A DNA stretch of 5,531 bases from an uncultured Actinoplanes sp. (GCA_934667465.1 CAKUMG010000464.1:1-5531); one strand, 5' to 3'. Numbered from the stretch's first letter, positions 1 through 5,531 are shown. The notes: a model not told the origin generated them from the letters alone. Numbers and translations are program-made.

Positions 1-684
1 GTGCTGGTGACCGGCCCGACCGGTTCCGGCAAGACCACGACGCTGGCGTCGGTGCTGGACCTGGCGAACCGTAGCCGCGCCGACCACATCATCACGATCG
101 AGGACCCGATCGAGTTCCTGCACCCGCACAAGCGCAGCGTGGTGAACCAGCGCGAGGTCGGCGCCGACACCGCGGACTTCGCGCAGGCGCTCAAGCACGC
201 GCTGCGGCAGGACCCGGACATCATCCTCGTCGGCGAGCTGCGCGATCTGGAGACCACCGCGACGGCCCTGACCGCCGCGGAGACCGGCCACCTGGTGCTG
301 GCGACCCTGCACACGCAGAGCGCCACGCAGACCATCGACCGGGTCATCGACATCTTCCCGCCGCACCAGCAGCTGCAGATCCGCGCGCAGCTGGCGGCGA
401 GCCTGCAGGGCGTGATCACGCAGGCGCTCGCGCCGCGCGCCGACGGCAAGGGCCGCGCGGTCGTCTGCGAGATCCTCACCGCCACGCCGGCCATCCGGAG
501 CCTGATCCGGGAGGGCAAGTCCCACCAGATCCCCTCGTTCATGCAGGCCGGCGGCAACGACGGCATGCTCGCCTTCGACCAGCACCTGGCCGAGCGGGTC
601 CGCGAGGGCATCGTCACCATGCAGGCCGCGCTGGAGATCTGCCACTCGGCCGACGAGCTCAAACGACTGATCGGCAGGGTGTGA
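1..684 (+). CDS. pilT: PilT-like type IV pilus retraction ATPase (5' truncated)
   Basis: Cytoplasmic hexameric ATPase of the GspE/PilT secretion ATPase family that powers pilus disassembly at the PilC platform. The visible 227 residues contain, in order, the Walker A loop GPTGSGKT (residues 5-12 of the fragment), the Asp box ITIEDPIE (31-38), Walker B around DIILVGELRD (73-82) and the His box TGHLVLATLHT (95-105, His97 and His104). The PilT-type motif AIRSLIREGK (164-173) and the following MQAGGNDGM stretch favour PilT over the extension ATPase PilB. No PilB-type CxxC zinc motif is seen. Family members are usually about 345-370 residues with Walker A near residue 130, so the N-terminal domain, roughly 130 residues, lies before the window. 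The GTG at position 1 is therefore an internal Val codon, not the start. The stop at 682-684 is one base from the pilC start, which indicates one operon. Confidence 0.95.
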   Translation: MLVTGPTGSGKTTTLASVLDLANRSRADHIITIEDPIEFLHPHKRSVVNQREVGADTADFAQALKHALRQDPDIILVGELRDLETTATALTAAETGHLVLATLHTQSATQTIDRVIDIFPPHQQLQIRAQLAASLQGVITQALAPRADGKGRAVVCEILTATPAIRSLIREGKSHQIPSFMQAGGNDGMLAFDQHLAERVREGIVTMQAALEICHSADELKRLIGRV

Positions 685-685
685 C

Positions 686-1915
686 ATGCCGGCGACCAGG
701 ACGTTCCACTACAACAGCATCGACGCGACCGGCCGCAAGGTCAAAGGCACGGTCGAGGCGGCGAACGAGGCCGCGGCGACGCACCTGCTGCAACAGCGCG
801 GCGAGGTCCCGCTCGAGCTGATGCTGGCAGGCCAGGGGCTCAACCGGGAGCTCTCCATCCCGGGGCTGGGCAACCGGACCAAGCTCAAGGACCTGGCGGT
901 CTTCGCGCGGCAGTTCGCCACGATGACCGCCTCGGGCATGTCGCTGCTGCGCTCGCTGTCGATCCTCGAGGAGCAGACCACCGCGACGGCGCTGAAGAAG
1001 GCGCTCGGCGAGGTGCGCAGCGACGTCTCCGGCGGCGTGTCGCTCTCCGGTTCGATGGCCAAGCACGACAAGGTGTTCCCGCGCCTGTTCATCGCGATGG
1101 TCCGCGCCGGCGAGGCGGGCGGCATGATCGACCAGGCGCTCGAGCAGGTCGCGGACAGCCTGGAGAAGGACACCGCGCTCCGCGGCAAGATCAAGAGCGC
1201 GCTGACCTATCCCGTCATCGTGCTGTGCTTCACGTTCCTGATGATCGCGGGCGTCCTGATCTGGATCGTCCCGATCTTCGAGGCGATGTTCCAGAACCTC
1301 GGCGGCGAGCTGCCGGCGATCACCCAGTTCCTGGTGGACGCCAGCCACAACATGTGGTGGATCGGCCCGCTCGTGCTGGGCGTCGTCGTCGCCGTCACGG
1401 TGGTGCACAAACGCCAGTCCCGCACCAGCGACGAGTACCGGTACGCGGTCGACAAGCTCAAGCTGCGGATGCCCGTCTTCGGCCAGCTCTTCAGCAAGCT
1501 GGCGATGGCCCGGTTCTCCCGCAACCTGGGGCTGCTGCTCAACGTCGGCGTGCCGGTGATGCAGGCGCTGGCGGTCGTCGGTGAGACCACGGGCAACGAG
1601 GTCATCAACGTCGCCATGAAGGACGTGCAGGCCGCGGTGCGCGACGGGCAGCCCATGTCCACGGCCATGCGGCACCACAAGATCTTCCCCGAGATGGTCA
1701 CGCAGATGATCGAAGTGGGCGAAGAAAGCGGTCAAATCAGTCAGATGCTCGACAAGGTTGCCGATTTCTACGACAGGGAAGTCGACAGCGCCGCCGAGTC
1801 CCTGACCGCCTCGATCGAACCGATCATGGTGCTCGTCATGGGCGGCACGGTCGGCGGAATGGTGATCTGCCTGTACCTGCCGATGTTCACCATCTACCAG
1901 AACATCCAGGGCTGA
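686..1915 (+). CDS. pilC: Type IV pilus inner-membrane platform protein PilC
   Basis: Polytopic platform protein (GspF/PilC family) on which the extension and retraction ATPases act during pilus assembly and disassembly. The 409-residue length is normal for the family. A short N-terminal domain (about 5-45) is followed by two T2SSF repeats, about 70-195 and 273-396. The first carries FARQFATMTASGMSLL and MVRAGEAGG; the second carries the matching FSRNLGLLLNVGVPV and MIEVGEESGQ. Hydrophobic segments lie near 174-198, 222-241 and 378-400, giving the usual three-helix topology. ATG 686 is one base after the pilT stop and has an AGGG (676-679) six bases upstream, so translation is probably coupled to pilT. 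Codons 343-365 hold an unusual concentration of A/T-ending codons (reported as a finding), but the protein sequence there is the conserved family motif, so the gene looks intact. Confidence 0.96.
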   Translation: MPATRTFHYNSIDATGRKVKGTVEAANEAAATHLLQQRGEVPLELMLAGQGLNRELSIPGLGNRTKLKDLAVFARQFATMTASGMSLLRSLSILEEQTTATALKKALGEVRSDVSGGVSLSGSMAKHDKVFPRLFIAMVRAGEAGGMIDQALEQVADSLEKDTALRGKIKSALTYPVIVLCFTFLMIAGVLIWIVPIFEAMFQNLGGELPAITQFLVDASHNMWWIGPLVLGVVVAVTVVHKRQSRTSDEYRYAVDKLKLRMPVFGQLFSKLAMARFSRNLGLLLNVGVPVMQALAVVGETTGNEVINVAMKDVQAAVRDGQPMSTAMRHHKIFPEMVTQMIEVGEESGQISQMLDKVADFYDREVDSAAESLTASIEPIMVLVMGGTVGGMVICLYLPMFTIYQNIQG

Positions 1916-1932
1916 GAAGCCCTGGTGAAAGG

Positions 1933-1949
1933 CGACCGGTCTCCGGTCG
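1933..1949 (+). other. Perfect 7-bp hairpin in the pilC-pilin gap
   Basis: CGACCGG (1933-1939) and CCGGTCG (1943-1949) are exact reverse complements separated by TCT. The element starts 18 bases after the pilC stop and ends 70 bases before the pilin start. No T-run follows. It could be a weak attenuator, an mRNA 3'/5' end-stabilising or processing structure, or an operator-like palindrome. Stems of this size arise by chance in such G+C-rich DNA, so the function is inference; the placement between a low-abundance platform gene and a gene for a high-abundance pilin is the reason to list it. Confidence 0.4.
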
Positions 1950-2004
1950 ACGTAAGGGCACCCGAGCCCGGAACAAACCCATCCCCGTTCCACCCTGACG
2001 CCAC

Positions 2005-2011
2005 ACGGAGG
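2005..2011 (+). promoter_or_regulatory. Shine-Dalgarno site for the prepilin gene
   Basis: ACGGAGG, with the core GGAGG at 2007-2011, lies eight bases before ATG 2020. It decides the start: another in-frame ATG at 2041 would give a 9-residue leader but has no comparable purine motif upstream. It is among the best ribosome binding sites in the window, fitting a highly made structural subunit. Confidence 0.8.
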
Positions 2012-2019
2012 CACCCCCA

Positions 2020-2514
2020 ATGCAGGACATCATCGCCCGGATGCGCACGAAGAAGGACGACGAGGGCTTCACCCTCATCGAGCTCCTGGTGGTCGTGGTC
2101 ATCATCGGTGTGCTGGTCGCCATCGCCGTTCCGGTCTACCTGAACTACCGCGAGGGCGCCGCCGACAAGTCCGCCCAGTCGGACGTGCGCGGCGCGATCA
2201 GCGCGATCGAGCAGTACTACACGGACAACGGCAACGTCTACCCGACCGCCCCGACCGCCGTGCAGCAGAACGTCGACTACTTCAACCTCGGCACCACGAG
2301 CACGAGCAGCGGCCGGATCACCCTGTCGGCGAAGACCAAGATGAAGTACATCGGCTCCGCCACCGCCTACGTGCTCTGCGCGCAGAACACCGGCGGCACG
2401 GCCGAGAAGGTCTACGTCTACAACAGCAAGGCCGGCGGCTCGGTCAAGGACCTCCCCGCGATCAAGAAGGTCGAGGACTGCACCGGCACCACCGGCGCGC
2501 CGACCACCCCCTGA
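2020..2514 (+). CDS. pilA: Type IV prepilin, probably the major pilin
   Basis: Structural subunit of the pilus, made as a membrane prepilin and processed by PilD. The 164-residue product has a 16-residue positively and negatively charged leader ending in DDEG, then FTLIELL: cleavage is expected between Gly16 and Phe17, with the conserved Glu at mature position 5 (Glu21). Residues 17-40 form the hydrophobic helix (VVVVIIGVLVAIAVPVY) that inserts in the membrane and packs in the pilus core. The mature protein would be 148 residues. The C-terminal globular part has two cysteines, Cys120 and Cys154, placed as a disulfide pair closing a D-region-like loop, and ends in a Thr/Pro-rich tail. A single full-length pilin beside pilC and pilD, with a strong ribosome binding site and hairpins on both sides, argues for the major pilin; a minor pilin cannot be excluded. 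The symbol follows common usage for major pilins. Confidence 0.9.
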   Translation: MQDIIARMRTKKDDEGFTLIELLVVVVIIGVLVAIAVPVYLNYREGAADKSAQSDVRGAISAIEQYYTDNGNVYPTAPTAVQQNVDYFNLGTTSTSSGRITLSAKTKMKYIGSATAYVLCAQNTGGTAEKVYVYNSKAGGSVKDLPAIKKVEDCTGTTGAPTTP

Positions 2515-2527
2515 TCCACGATCCAGC

Positions 2528-2562
2528 GGTCCGGCCGGAGCCTCCACGGCACCGGCCGGACC
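2528..2562 (+). terminator. Strong hairpin after the prepilin gene, no T-tract
   Basis: GGTCCGGCCGG (2528-2538) and CCGGCCGGACC (2552-2562) are perfect 11-bp reverse complements around a 13-base loop. Inside the loop, GCC (2540-2542) can pair with GGC (2548-2550) across an A/A mismatch, leaving a five-base loop TCCAC, so the whole element can fold as one long G+C-rich hairpin. It starts 14 bases after the pilin stop and ends 28 bases before pilD. No run of T follows, so this is not a canonical intrinsic terminator. It may be a U-less actinobacterial-type terminator, a partial attenuator lowering pilD-pilMNO expression relative to pilin, or a block to 3' exonucleases that stabilises pilin mRNA. 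The structure is seen directly; the function is inferred. Confidence 0.55.
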
Positions 2563-2590
2563 ACCGGAGCATCCGCGAGAGGAGACCGCC

Positions 2591-3373
2591 ATGCCGGAGC
2601 CGCTGCTGCTCGGGCTCGCCGGCGTGCTCGGCCTCGCGGTGGGCTCGTTCCTCAACGTGGTGATCCATCGGGTGCCCCGCGGCGAGTCCGTGGTCCGGCC
2701 CGGCTCGCACTGCCCCCGCTGCGGGCACGAGGTCCGGACCCGGCACAACCTCCCGGTGGTCGGCTGGCTGCTGCTGCGCGGCCGGTGCGCCGACTGCCGG
2801 GCACCGATCAGCGCCCGGTACCCCCTCGTCGAGGCGGGTACCGCGGCGCTGTTCGTGGCGGTGGCGGCCAAGTTCGGCTGGTCGTGGGAGCTGCCCGCGT
2901 TCCTCTACCTGGCCGCGATCGCCGTCGCGCTCGCGCTGATCGACCTGGACGTCTACCGCCTGCCCGACCAGATCGTGCTCCCGTCCTACAGCGTCGCGCT
3001 GGTGCTGCTGATCCCCGCGATGATCATCGACGACCGCTGGGACGCGGCCACCCGGGGCCTGATCGCCGCGGCCGTGGTCTGGGGACTCTTCCTGTTCCTG
3101 CGCCTCTTCCGGATGGGCTGGGGTGACATCAAGCTCGCCCCGCTGCTCGCGTTCTACCTGGGCTGGCTCGGGTGGAGCTGGGTCGTCGTCGGGCTCTTCG
3201 CCGGCTTCGTGCTCGGCGGGTTCGCCGGCGGCGCGCTGATGGCTGCCGGCCGGGCAAACCGCAAGAGCCCCATCCCGTACGGGCCGTTCCTGCTCGCCGG
3301 CGCGTTCCTGGCCATCTTCGCCGGCGCGCCGATAGCCGACTGGTACTCGAACCTGCTGGTCCCCACGGTCTGA
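2591..3373 (+). CDS. pilD: Prepilin leader peptidase / N-methyltransferase PilD
   Basis: Polytopic membrane aspartic protease (A24 family) that removes the prepilin leader after Gly and methylates the new N-terminal residue. The 260-residue protein begins with a hydrophobic segment and the methylase-domain signature GSFLNVVIHRVP (18-29). It keeps the four-cysteine cytoplasmic loop, CPRC (41-44) and CADC (66-69), typical of bifunctional type IV enzymes and thought to bind zinc. The peptidase domain carries the two expected catalytic aspartates: Asp118 in IDLDVYRLPD and Asp179 in the GWGD motif (176-179), followed by the usual Lys181. Multiple membrane segments fill the rest. ATG 2591 is supported by GAGAGGAG (2577-2584) at six bases and by the position of the first membrane helix. 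It directly follows the prepilin gene, its likely substrate. No key residue is missing. Confidence 0.95.
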   Translation: MPEPLLLGLAGVLGLAVGSFLNVVIHRVPRGESVVRPGSHCPRCGHEVRTRHNLPVVGWLLLRGRCADCRAPISARYPLVEAGTAALFVAVAAKFGWSWELPAFLYLAAIAVALALIDLDVYRLPDQIVLPSYSVALVLLIPAMIIDDRWDAATRGLIAAAVVWGLFLFLRLFRMGWGDIKLAPLLAFYLGWLGWSWVVVGLFAGFVLGGFAGGALMAAGRANRKSPIPYGPFLLAGAFLAIFAGAPIADWYSNLLVPTV

Positions 3374-3388
3374 AGCACCGCGTACGCC

Positions 3389-3417
3389 GAAGAAAGAACG
3401 ACAAGGAAGAAGGGAAA
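3389..3417 (+). promoter_or_regulatory. Purine-rich leader and ribosome binding site of pilM
   Basis: Of these 29 bases, 27 are purines, there are only two C (3399 and 3402) and no T, in sharp contrast to the surrounding sequence. AAGGG (3410-3414) lies seven bases before ATG 3422 and is the likely Shine-Dalgarno core; AGGA at 3404-3407 is too distant to be the main one. The tract is probably an unstructured translation-initiation leader that lets pilM be translated on its own after the pilD stop. No clear promoter is visible in the 48-base gap. Confidence 0.6.
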
Positions 3418-3421
3418 CCGG

Positions 3422-4447
3422 ATGGCTGGCGTCACCCCGATCGGGCTGGACATCGGTTCGTCGTCCATCCGCGCCGTCGAGGTACGCCGCGCGAAGGACG
3501 ACTTCAACCTGTCCAACTTCGGGCAGATCCCGCTGCCGCCCGGCACGATGCAGGGCGGTGTCCTCGCCGACCCGATCGCGGTGACCTCGGCGCTCAAGCA
3601 GCTCTGGGCGGCCTGCAAGTTCAACACCAAACACGTACGCCTCGGCATGACCAACCCGCAGCTGGTGGTCCGCGAGATGACGGTCTCCAACCTGCCGGCC
3701 AAGGAGATGCGGCGCTCGCTGCCGTTCCAGGTCCGCGACATGCTCCCGCTGGCGGTCGAGCGCTCGCTGCTGGACTTCCGGCCGCTGGAGGAACCCGGCA
3801 CCAGCCCGACCGTGCGCGGCCTGCTCGTCGCCATGCCCAAGGACGCGGTGATGGAGCTGGTCGAGGCGGTCGAGAAGGCCGGCCTGCACGTCGTCAACGT
3901 CGACCTCGCGTCGTTCGCCCTGCTGCGCGCCGCCTCCCGGCTGGACGCCCAGGTCGAGGCGATCGTGGACATCGGCGCCGAGGTGACCAGCGTCGTGGTG
4001 CACGCGGACGGCGAACCCCTGATCGTCCGTACGGTGCCCCGGGGCGGCACCGAGATCACCGAGAGCATCGCCACCCGGCTGGGCATCCCCGCGGCCGAGG
4101 CGGAGGCGCTCAAGTGCCGCTTCGGCCTGCACGGCGACGGCCGCCCGGACACCGCCACCGCCGCCGCCGACGCGATCCGCCCGCTGGTCAACGAGCTGCG
4201 CAGCTCGTTCACCTATCTCGCCTCGGGCGAGCGGCAGAAGCAGGTGACCCGGGTGGCGCTCTGCGGCGGCAGCGCGCTCATGCCGGGCCTGGCCGAGCAC
4301 GTCCAGCAGCAGCTGGGTGTCTCCGTCATGTACGCCGACAGCGCCGCCCGCCTGCGCGACACCCGCAAGGCCCGCGAGCGCGGCTTCGACAGCTTCGTGC
4401 CCTCGGCAGCGGTGTCGATCGGCCTGACCCTGGGAGCGGCTGCCTGA
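3422..4447 (+). CDS. pilM: Actin-like type IV pilus assembly protein PilM
   Basis: Cytoplasmic FtsA/actin-fold protein that binds the N-terminal tail of PilN and links the PilN/PilO membrane complex to the ATPase side of the pilus motor. The 341-residue length is close to the family's usual size of about 350. Nucleotide-binding motifs are visible: phosphate-1 GLDIGSSSIRAVE (8-20), phosphate-2 IVDIGAEVTSVVV (181-193) and the adenosine motif LCGGSALMPGL (280-290). Between the first two, residues about 35-175 match the region that forms the 1C/SHS2-type insertion in PilM, including the LPFQVRDMLPL stretch. No signal peptide or membrane helix is seen, as expected. ATG 3422 follows a purine-rich leader with AAGGG at seven bases, and the DIG motif sits at the proper distance from it. 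The stop overlaps the pilN start by one base. Confidence 0.94.
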   Translation: MAGVTPIGLDIGSSSIRAVEVRRAKDDFNLSNFGQIPLPPGTMQGGVLADPIAVTSALKQLWAACKFNTKHVRLGMTNPQLVVREMTVSNLPAKEMRRSLPFQVRDMLPLAVERSLLDFRPLEEPGTSPTVRGLLVAMPKDAVMELVEAVEKAGLHVVNVDLASFALLRAASRLDAQVEAIVDIGAEVTSVVVHADGEPLIVRTVPRGGTEITESIATRLGIPAAEAEALKCRFGLHGDGRPDTATAAADAIRPLVNELRSSFTYLASGERQKQVTRVALCGGSALMPGLAEHVQQQLGVSVMYADSAARLRDTRKARERGFDSFVPSAAVSIGLTLGAAA

Positions 4448-4449
4448 TG
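4432..4449 (+). promoter_or_regulatory. pilM-pilN stop/start overlap with ribosome binding site
   Basis: GGGAG (4432-4436) inside the end of pilM lies ten bases before ATG 4447, and the pilM stop TGA (4445-4447) shares its last base with that ATG (TGATG). The pilN frame stays open far upstream through pilM, so frame length alone cannot fix the start. This junction, plus the position of the ANLLPEE motif about 25 residues later, places it here and suggests coupled synthesis of the two interacting proteins. Confidence 0.75.
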
Positions 4450-5157
4450 ACCACGGCCCTGACGCCCGTCGACCCCGCGGCTGTCCCGCAGCGGACCAAC
4501 CGGCTGCTCGGCATCGCGGCGAACCTGCTGCCCGAGGAGATCACGCTGGCCCGCCGGGCCCGGCGCACCCGCGGCTGGGTGATCATCGTGGTGGTGCTCG
4601 TCGCGGCGATGATGGCCGGCTGGTTCTTCCTCGCCAACCAGGACACCCGGGCCGCCGACGCCGAGCTGACCAACGCGACCGGCGACGTCACCGCGCTCCA
4701 GCGCGACCAGCGGGACTACGCGCCCGTGGTGCAGGTCAAGAACGACACCGACGCCCTGAACAAGCAGCTCAAGGCGATCATGGGCAACGACCTCGACTGG
4801 GCCGCCATGGTCACCCTGCTGCGCGAGACGGGCGAGAACACGAACACGGGCGTCGACGTCCAGGGCATCAACGGCAGCCTGCTCGCGCCCGTGTCCGGGG
4901 AGGAGGCCGCCGCGCCGGACGCCTCGGGGACCGCCGTGATCGGCACGCTGGAGATCACCGGGGAGGCGCCGGACAAGAAGGCCGTCGCGGCGTACATCGA
5001 TGCGCTCGGCAGGCAGAAGCTGGTCGCCGACCCGTACCTCACCGCGGTCCGGCAGGGTGAGGACGGTTCCGTCAGCTTCAACCTCAACGTGGACATCACC
5101 TCGGCGGCGCTCTGCGGGCGCTTCGGCGAGAAGTGCGCAACCCGGGAGACCGAATGA
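4447..5157 (+). CDS. pilN: Type IV pilus alignment protein PilN
   Basis: Single-pass membrane protein of the alignment complex; its cytoplasmic N-terminal tail docks on PilM and its exported domain pairs with PilO. The 236-residue product has a cytoplasmic tail of about 43 residues with ANLLPEE (25-31), a variant of the conserved INLLP motif in which the first Ile is replaced by Ala but Asn26, Leu27, Leu28 and Pro29 are kept. A membrane helix follows basic residues ARRARRTR and spans about 44-63. The exported part begins with a helical, probably coiled-coil stretch (67-112), then an alpha/beta domain (about 115-220) interrupted by an Ala/Glu/Pro-rich loop (147-161). It is longer than many proteobacterial PilN proteins (about 200). 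Cys223 and Cys230 lie near the exported C-terminus. Family assignment rests on the motif, topology and gene order rather than on strong overall conservation. Confidence 0.9.
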   Translation: MTTALTPVDPAAVPQRTNRLLGIAANLLPEEITLARRARRTRGWVIIVVVLVAAMMAGWFFLANQDTRAADAELTNATGDVTALQRDQRDYAPVVQVKNDTDALNKQLKAIMGNDLDWAAMVTLLRETGENTNTGVDVQGINGSLLAPVSGEEAAAPDASGTAVIGTLEITGEAPDKKAVAAYIDALGRQKLVADPYLTAVRQGEDGSVSFNLNVDITSAALCGRFGEKCATRETE

Positions 5158-5531
5158 TCAGCGGCCGACACGCCGACCGGCTCTGGATCGCCGCCGGCTT
5201 CGTCGTCATCGTGATCCTCGCGGTGGCGACCTGGTTCCTGGCGGTGAGCCCCCAGTACGCGGAGGCGAGCGACCTGCGCGCGCAGACCGACACCTCGCAC
5301 GCGCAGGCGACGACGCTGCGCAAACGGATCGTCGACCTGAAGAAGGAGAAGGCGAAGCTGCCGCAGCTGACGGCGACGCTGCGCAGCTACCAGGACGCGC
5401 TGCCGGCCGATCCCGGCACCGCGGCCTTCCTGCGCCAGCTGCAGGCCTCCGGAACCAAGCTCGGCATCACCGTGAAGTCGCTGACGGTCGGCAACAAGAC
5501 GGCGTCGGAGGTCTCCCCCGGTGTGCTGGAG
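5154..5531 (+). CDS. pilO: Type IV pilus alignment protein PilO (3' truncated)
   Basis: Single-pass membrane protein expected to dimerise with PilN in the alignment complex that surrounds the platform and pilus base. The first 126 residues are in the window and the frame is open to the last base. A short cytoplasmic N-terminus (MISGRHADR) is followed by a membrane helix at about 10-31 and a charged helical coiled-coil segment at about 34-70 (KRIVDLKKEKAKL). Then comes the PilO-like sequence YQDALPADPGTAAFLRQLQ and GTKLGITVKSL (79-110), the start of the ferredoxin-like exported domain. PilO proteins are commonly about 200 residues or more, so roughly 80 or more residues are missing. ATG 5154 overlaps the pilN stop by four bases (ATGA), with GGGAG (5144-5148) five bases upstream. 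Sequence identity in PilO is low across the family, so gene order carries part of the call. Confidence 0.87.
   Translation, partial: MISGRHADRLWIAAGFVVIVILAVATWFLAVSPQYAEASDLRAQTDTSHAQATTLRKRIVDLKKEKAKLPQLTATLRSYQDALPADPGTAAFLRQLQASGTKLGITVKSLTVGNKTASEVSPGVLE

Noticed and set aside
1..3. GTG as the translation start of the ATPase
   Set aside because: Walker A would begin at residue 5, leaving no N-terminal domain. In the family Walker A is near residue 130, so the gene begins before the window.
1741..1767. Possible sigma-28/FliA-like promoter inside pilC (TCAG, 15 bases, GCCGATTT)
   Set aside because: The -10 part matches GCCGATAA at six of eight positions but the -35 part matches TAAA at only two of four, and it lies in coding sequence about 250 bases from the pilin start. 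Too weak to call without a mapped 5' end.
1927..1953. Possible sigma-28-like promoter before the pilin gene (GAAA, 15 bases, GTCGACGT)
   Set aside because: The -35 matches three of four but the -10 only four of eight, and the site overlaps the 7-bp hairpin. The fit is little better than chance.
659..2020. A 453-codon open frame on the - strand opposite pilC
   Set aside because: The composition is dominated by His, Asp, Arg and Leu with no motif, and it mirrors pilC exactly. Treated as a shadow frame.
2041..2043. Alternative pilin start giving a 9-residue leader
   Set aside because: It lacks a Shine-Dalgarno sequence, while ATG 2020 has GGAGG at eight bases. Leaders of about 16 residues are acceptable outside the classic T4a group.
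3380..3387. Palindrome GCGTACGC in the pilD-pilM gap
   Set aside because: Eight-base palindromes are frequent in such DNA, no flanking pairing extends it, and it has no terminator or operator context.
2462..4300. A 612-codon open frame on the - strand
   Set aside because: It is antisense to pilD and pilM, rich in Arg, Gly, His and Glu in a low-complexity pattern, and has no recognisable domain. Typical shadow frame of G+C-rich coding DNA.
3172..5157. A continuous 661-codon + strand open frame covering the end of pilD, all of pilM and pilN
   Set aside because: Only its last 236 codons are the real pilN. The earlier part is an Arg/Pro/Gly-rich alternative frame of pilD and pilM, kept open by high G+C. 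There is no pilD-pilN fusion.

Overview
The window is a single co-directional block of type IV pilus (T4P) genes on the + strand: pilT (5' end missing), pilC, a major-type prepilin, pilD, pilM, pilN and pilO (3' end missing). Base composition is strongly G+C rich and third codon positions are almost all G or C. Together with the DEGFTLIELL prepilin signature and the T4aP-like gene set, this suggests a high-GC actinomycete. A member of the Micromonosporaceae such as Actinoplanes, whose zoospores are known to carry type IV pili, is a plausible source, but the assignment to family is inference.

Layout: 1-684 encodes the C-terminal two thirds of a PilT-like retraction ATPase. After one base comes pilC (686-1915), the inner-membrane platform. 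A 104-base gap (1916-2019) carries a short perfect hairpin and a strong Shine-Dalgarno sequence ahead of the prepilin gene (2020-2514). The next gap (2515-2590) is dominated by a perfect 11-bp inverted repeat, placed to end or attenuate transcription after the pilin gene or to stabilise its mRNA. Then follow pilD (2591-3373), a 48-base gap with an unusually purine-rich leader, pilM (3422-4447), pilN (4447-5157, overlapping pilM by one base) and pilO (5154 to the window end, overlapping pilN by four bases).

How they work together (established family knowledge): PilD cleaves and N-methylates the prepilin in the membrane. PilC is the platform on which cytoplasmic ATPases act: an extension ATPase, PilB, not in this window but expected just upstream, and the retraction ATPase PilT. 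PilM (cytoplasmic, actin-like) binds the N-terminal tail of PilN; PilN and PilO are single-pass proteins that form the alignment complex around the platform. In a bacterium without an outer membrane, PilP and PilQ are not expected. Presence of PilT implies pili that can retract.

No mobile element, RNA gene or CRISPR array is visible, and no gap exceeds 300 bases. The gene content is conventional for T4P. The points that deserve a second look are the two hairpins bracketing the pilin gene, a cluster of A/T-ending codons late in pilC, the purine-rich pilM leader, and cysteine pairs in the exported parts of the pilin and PilN.
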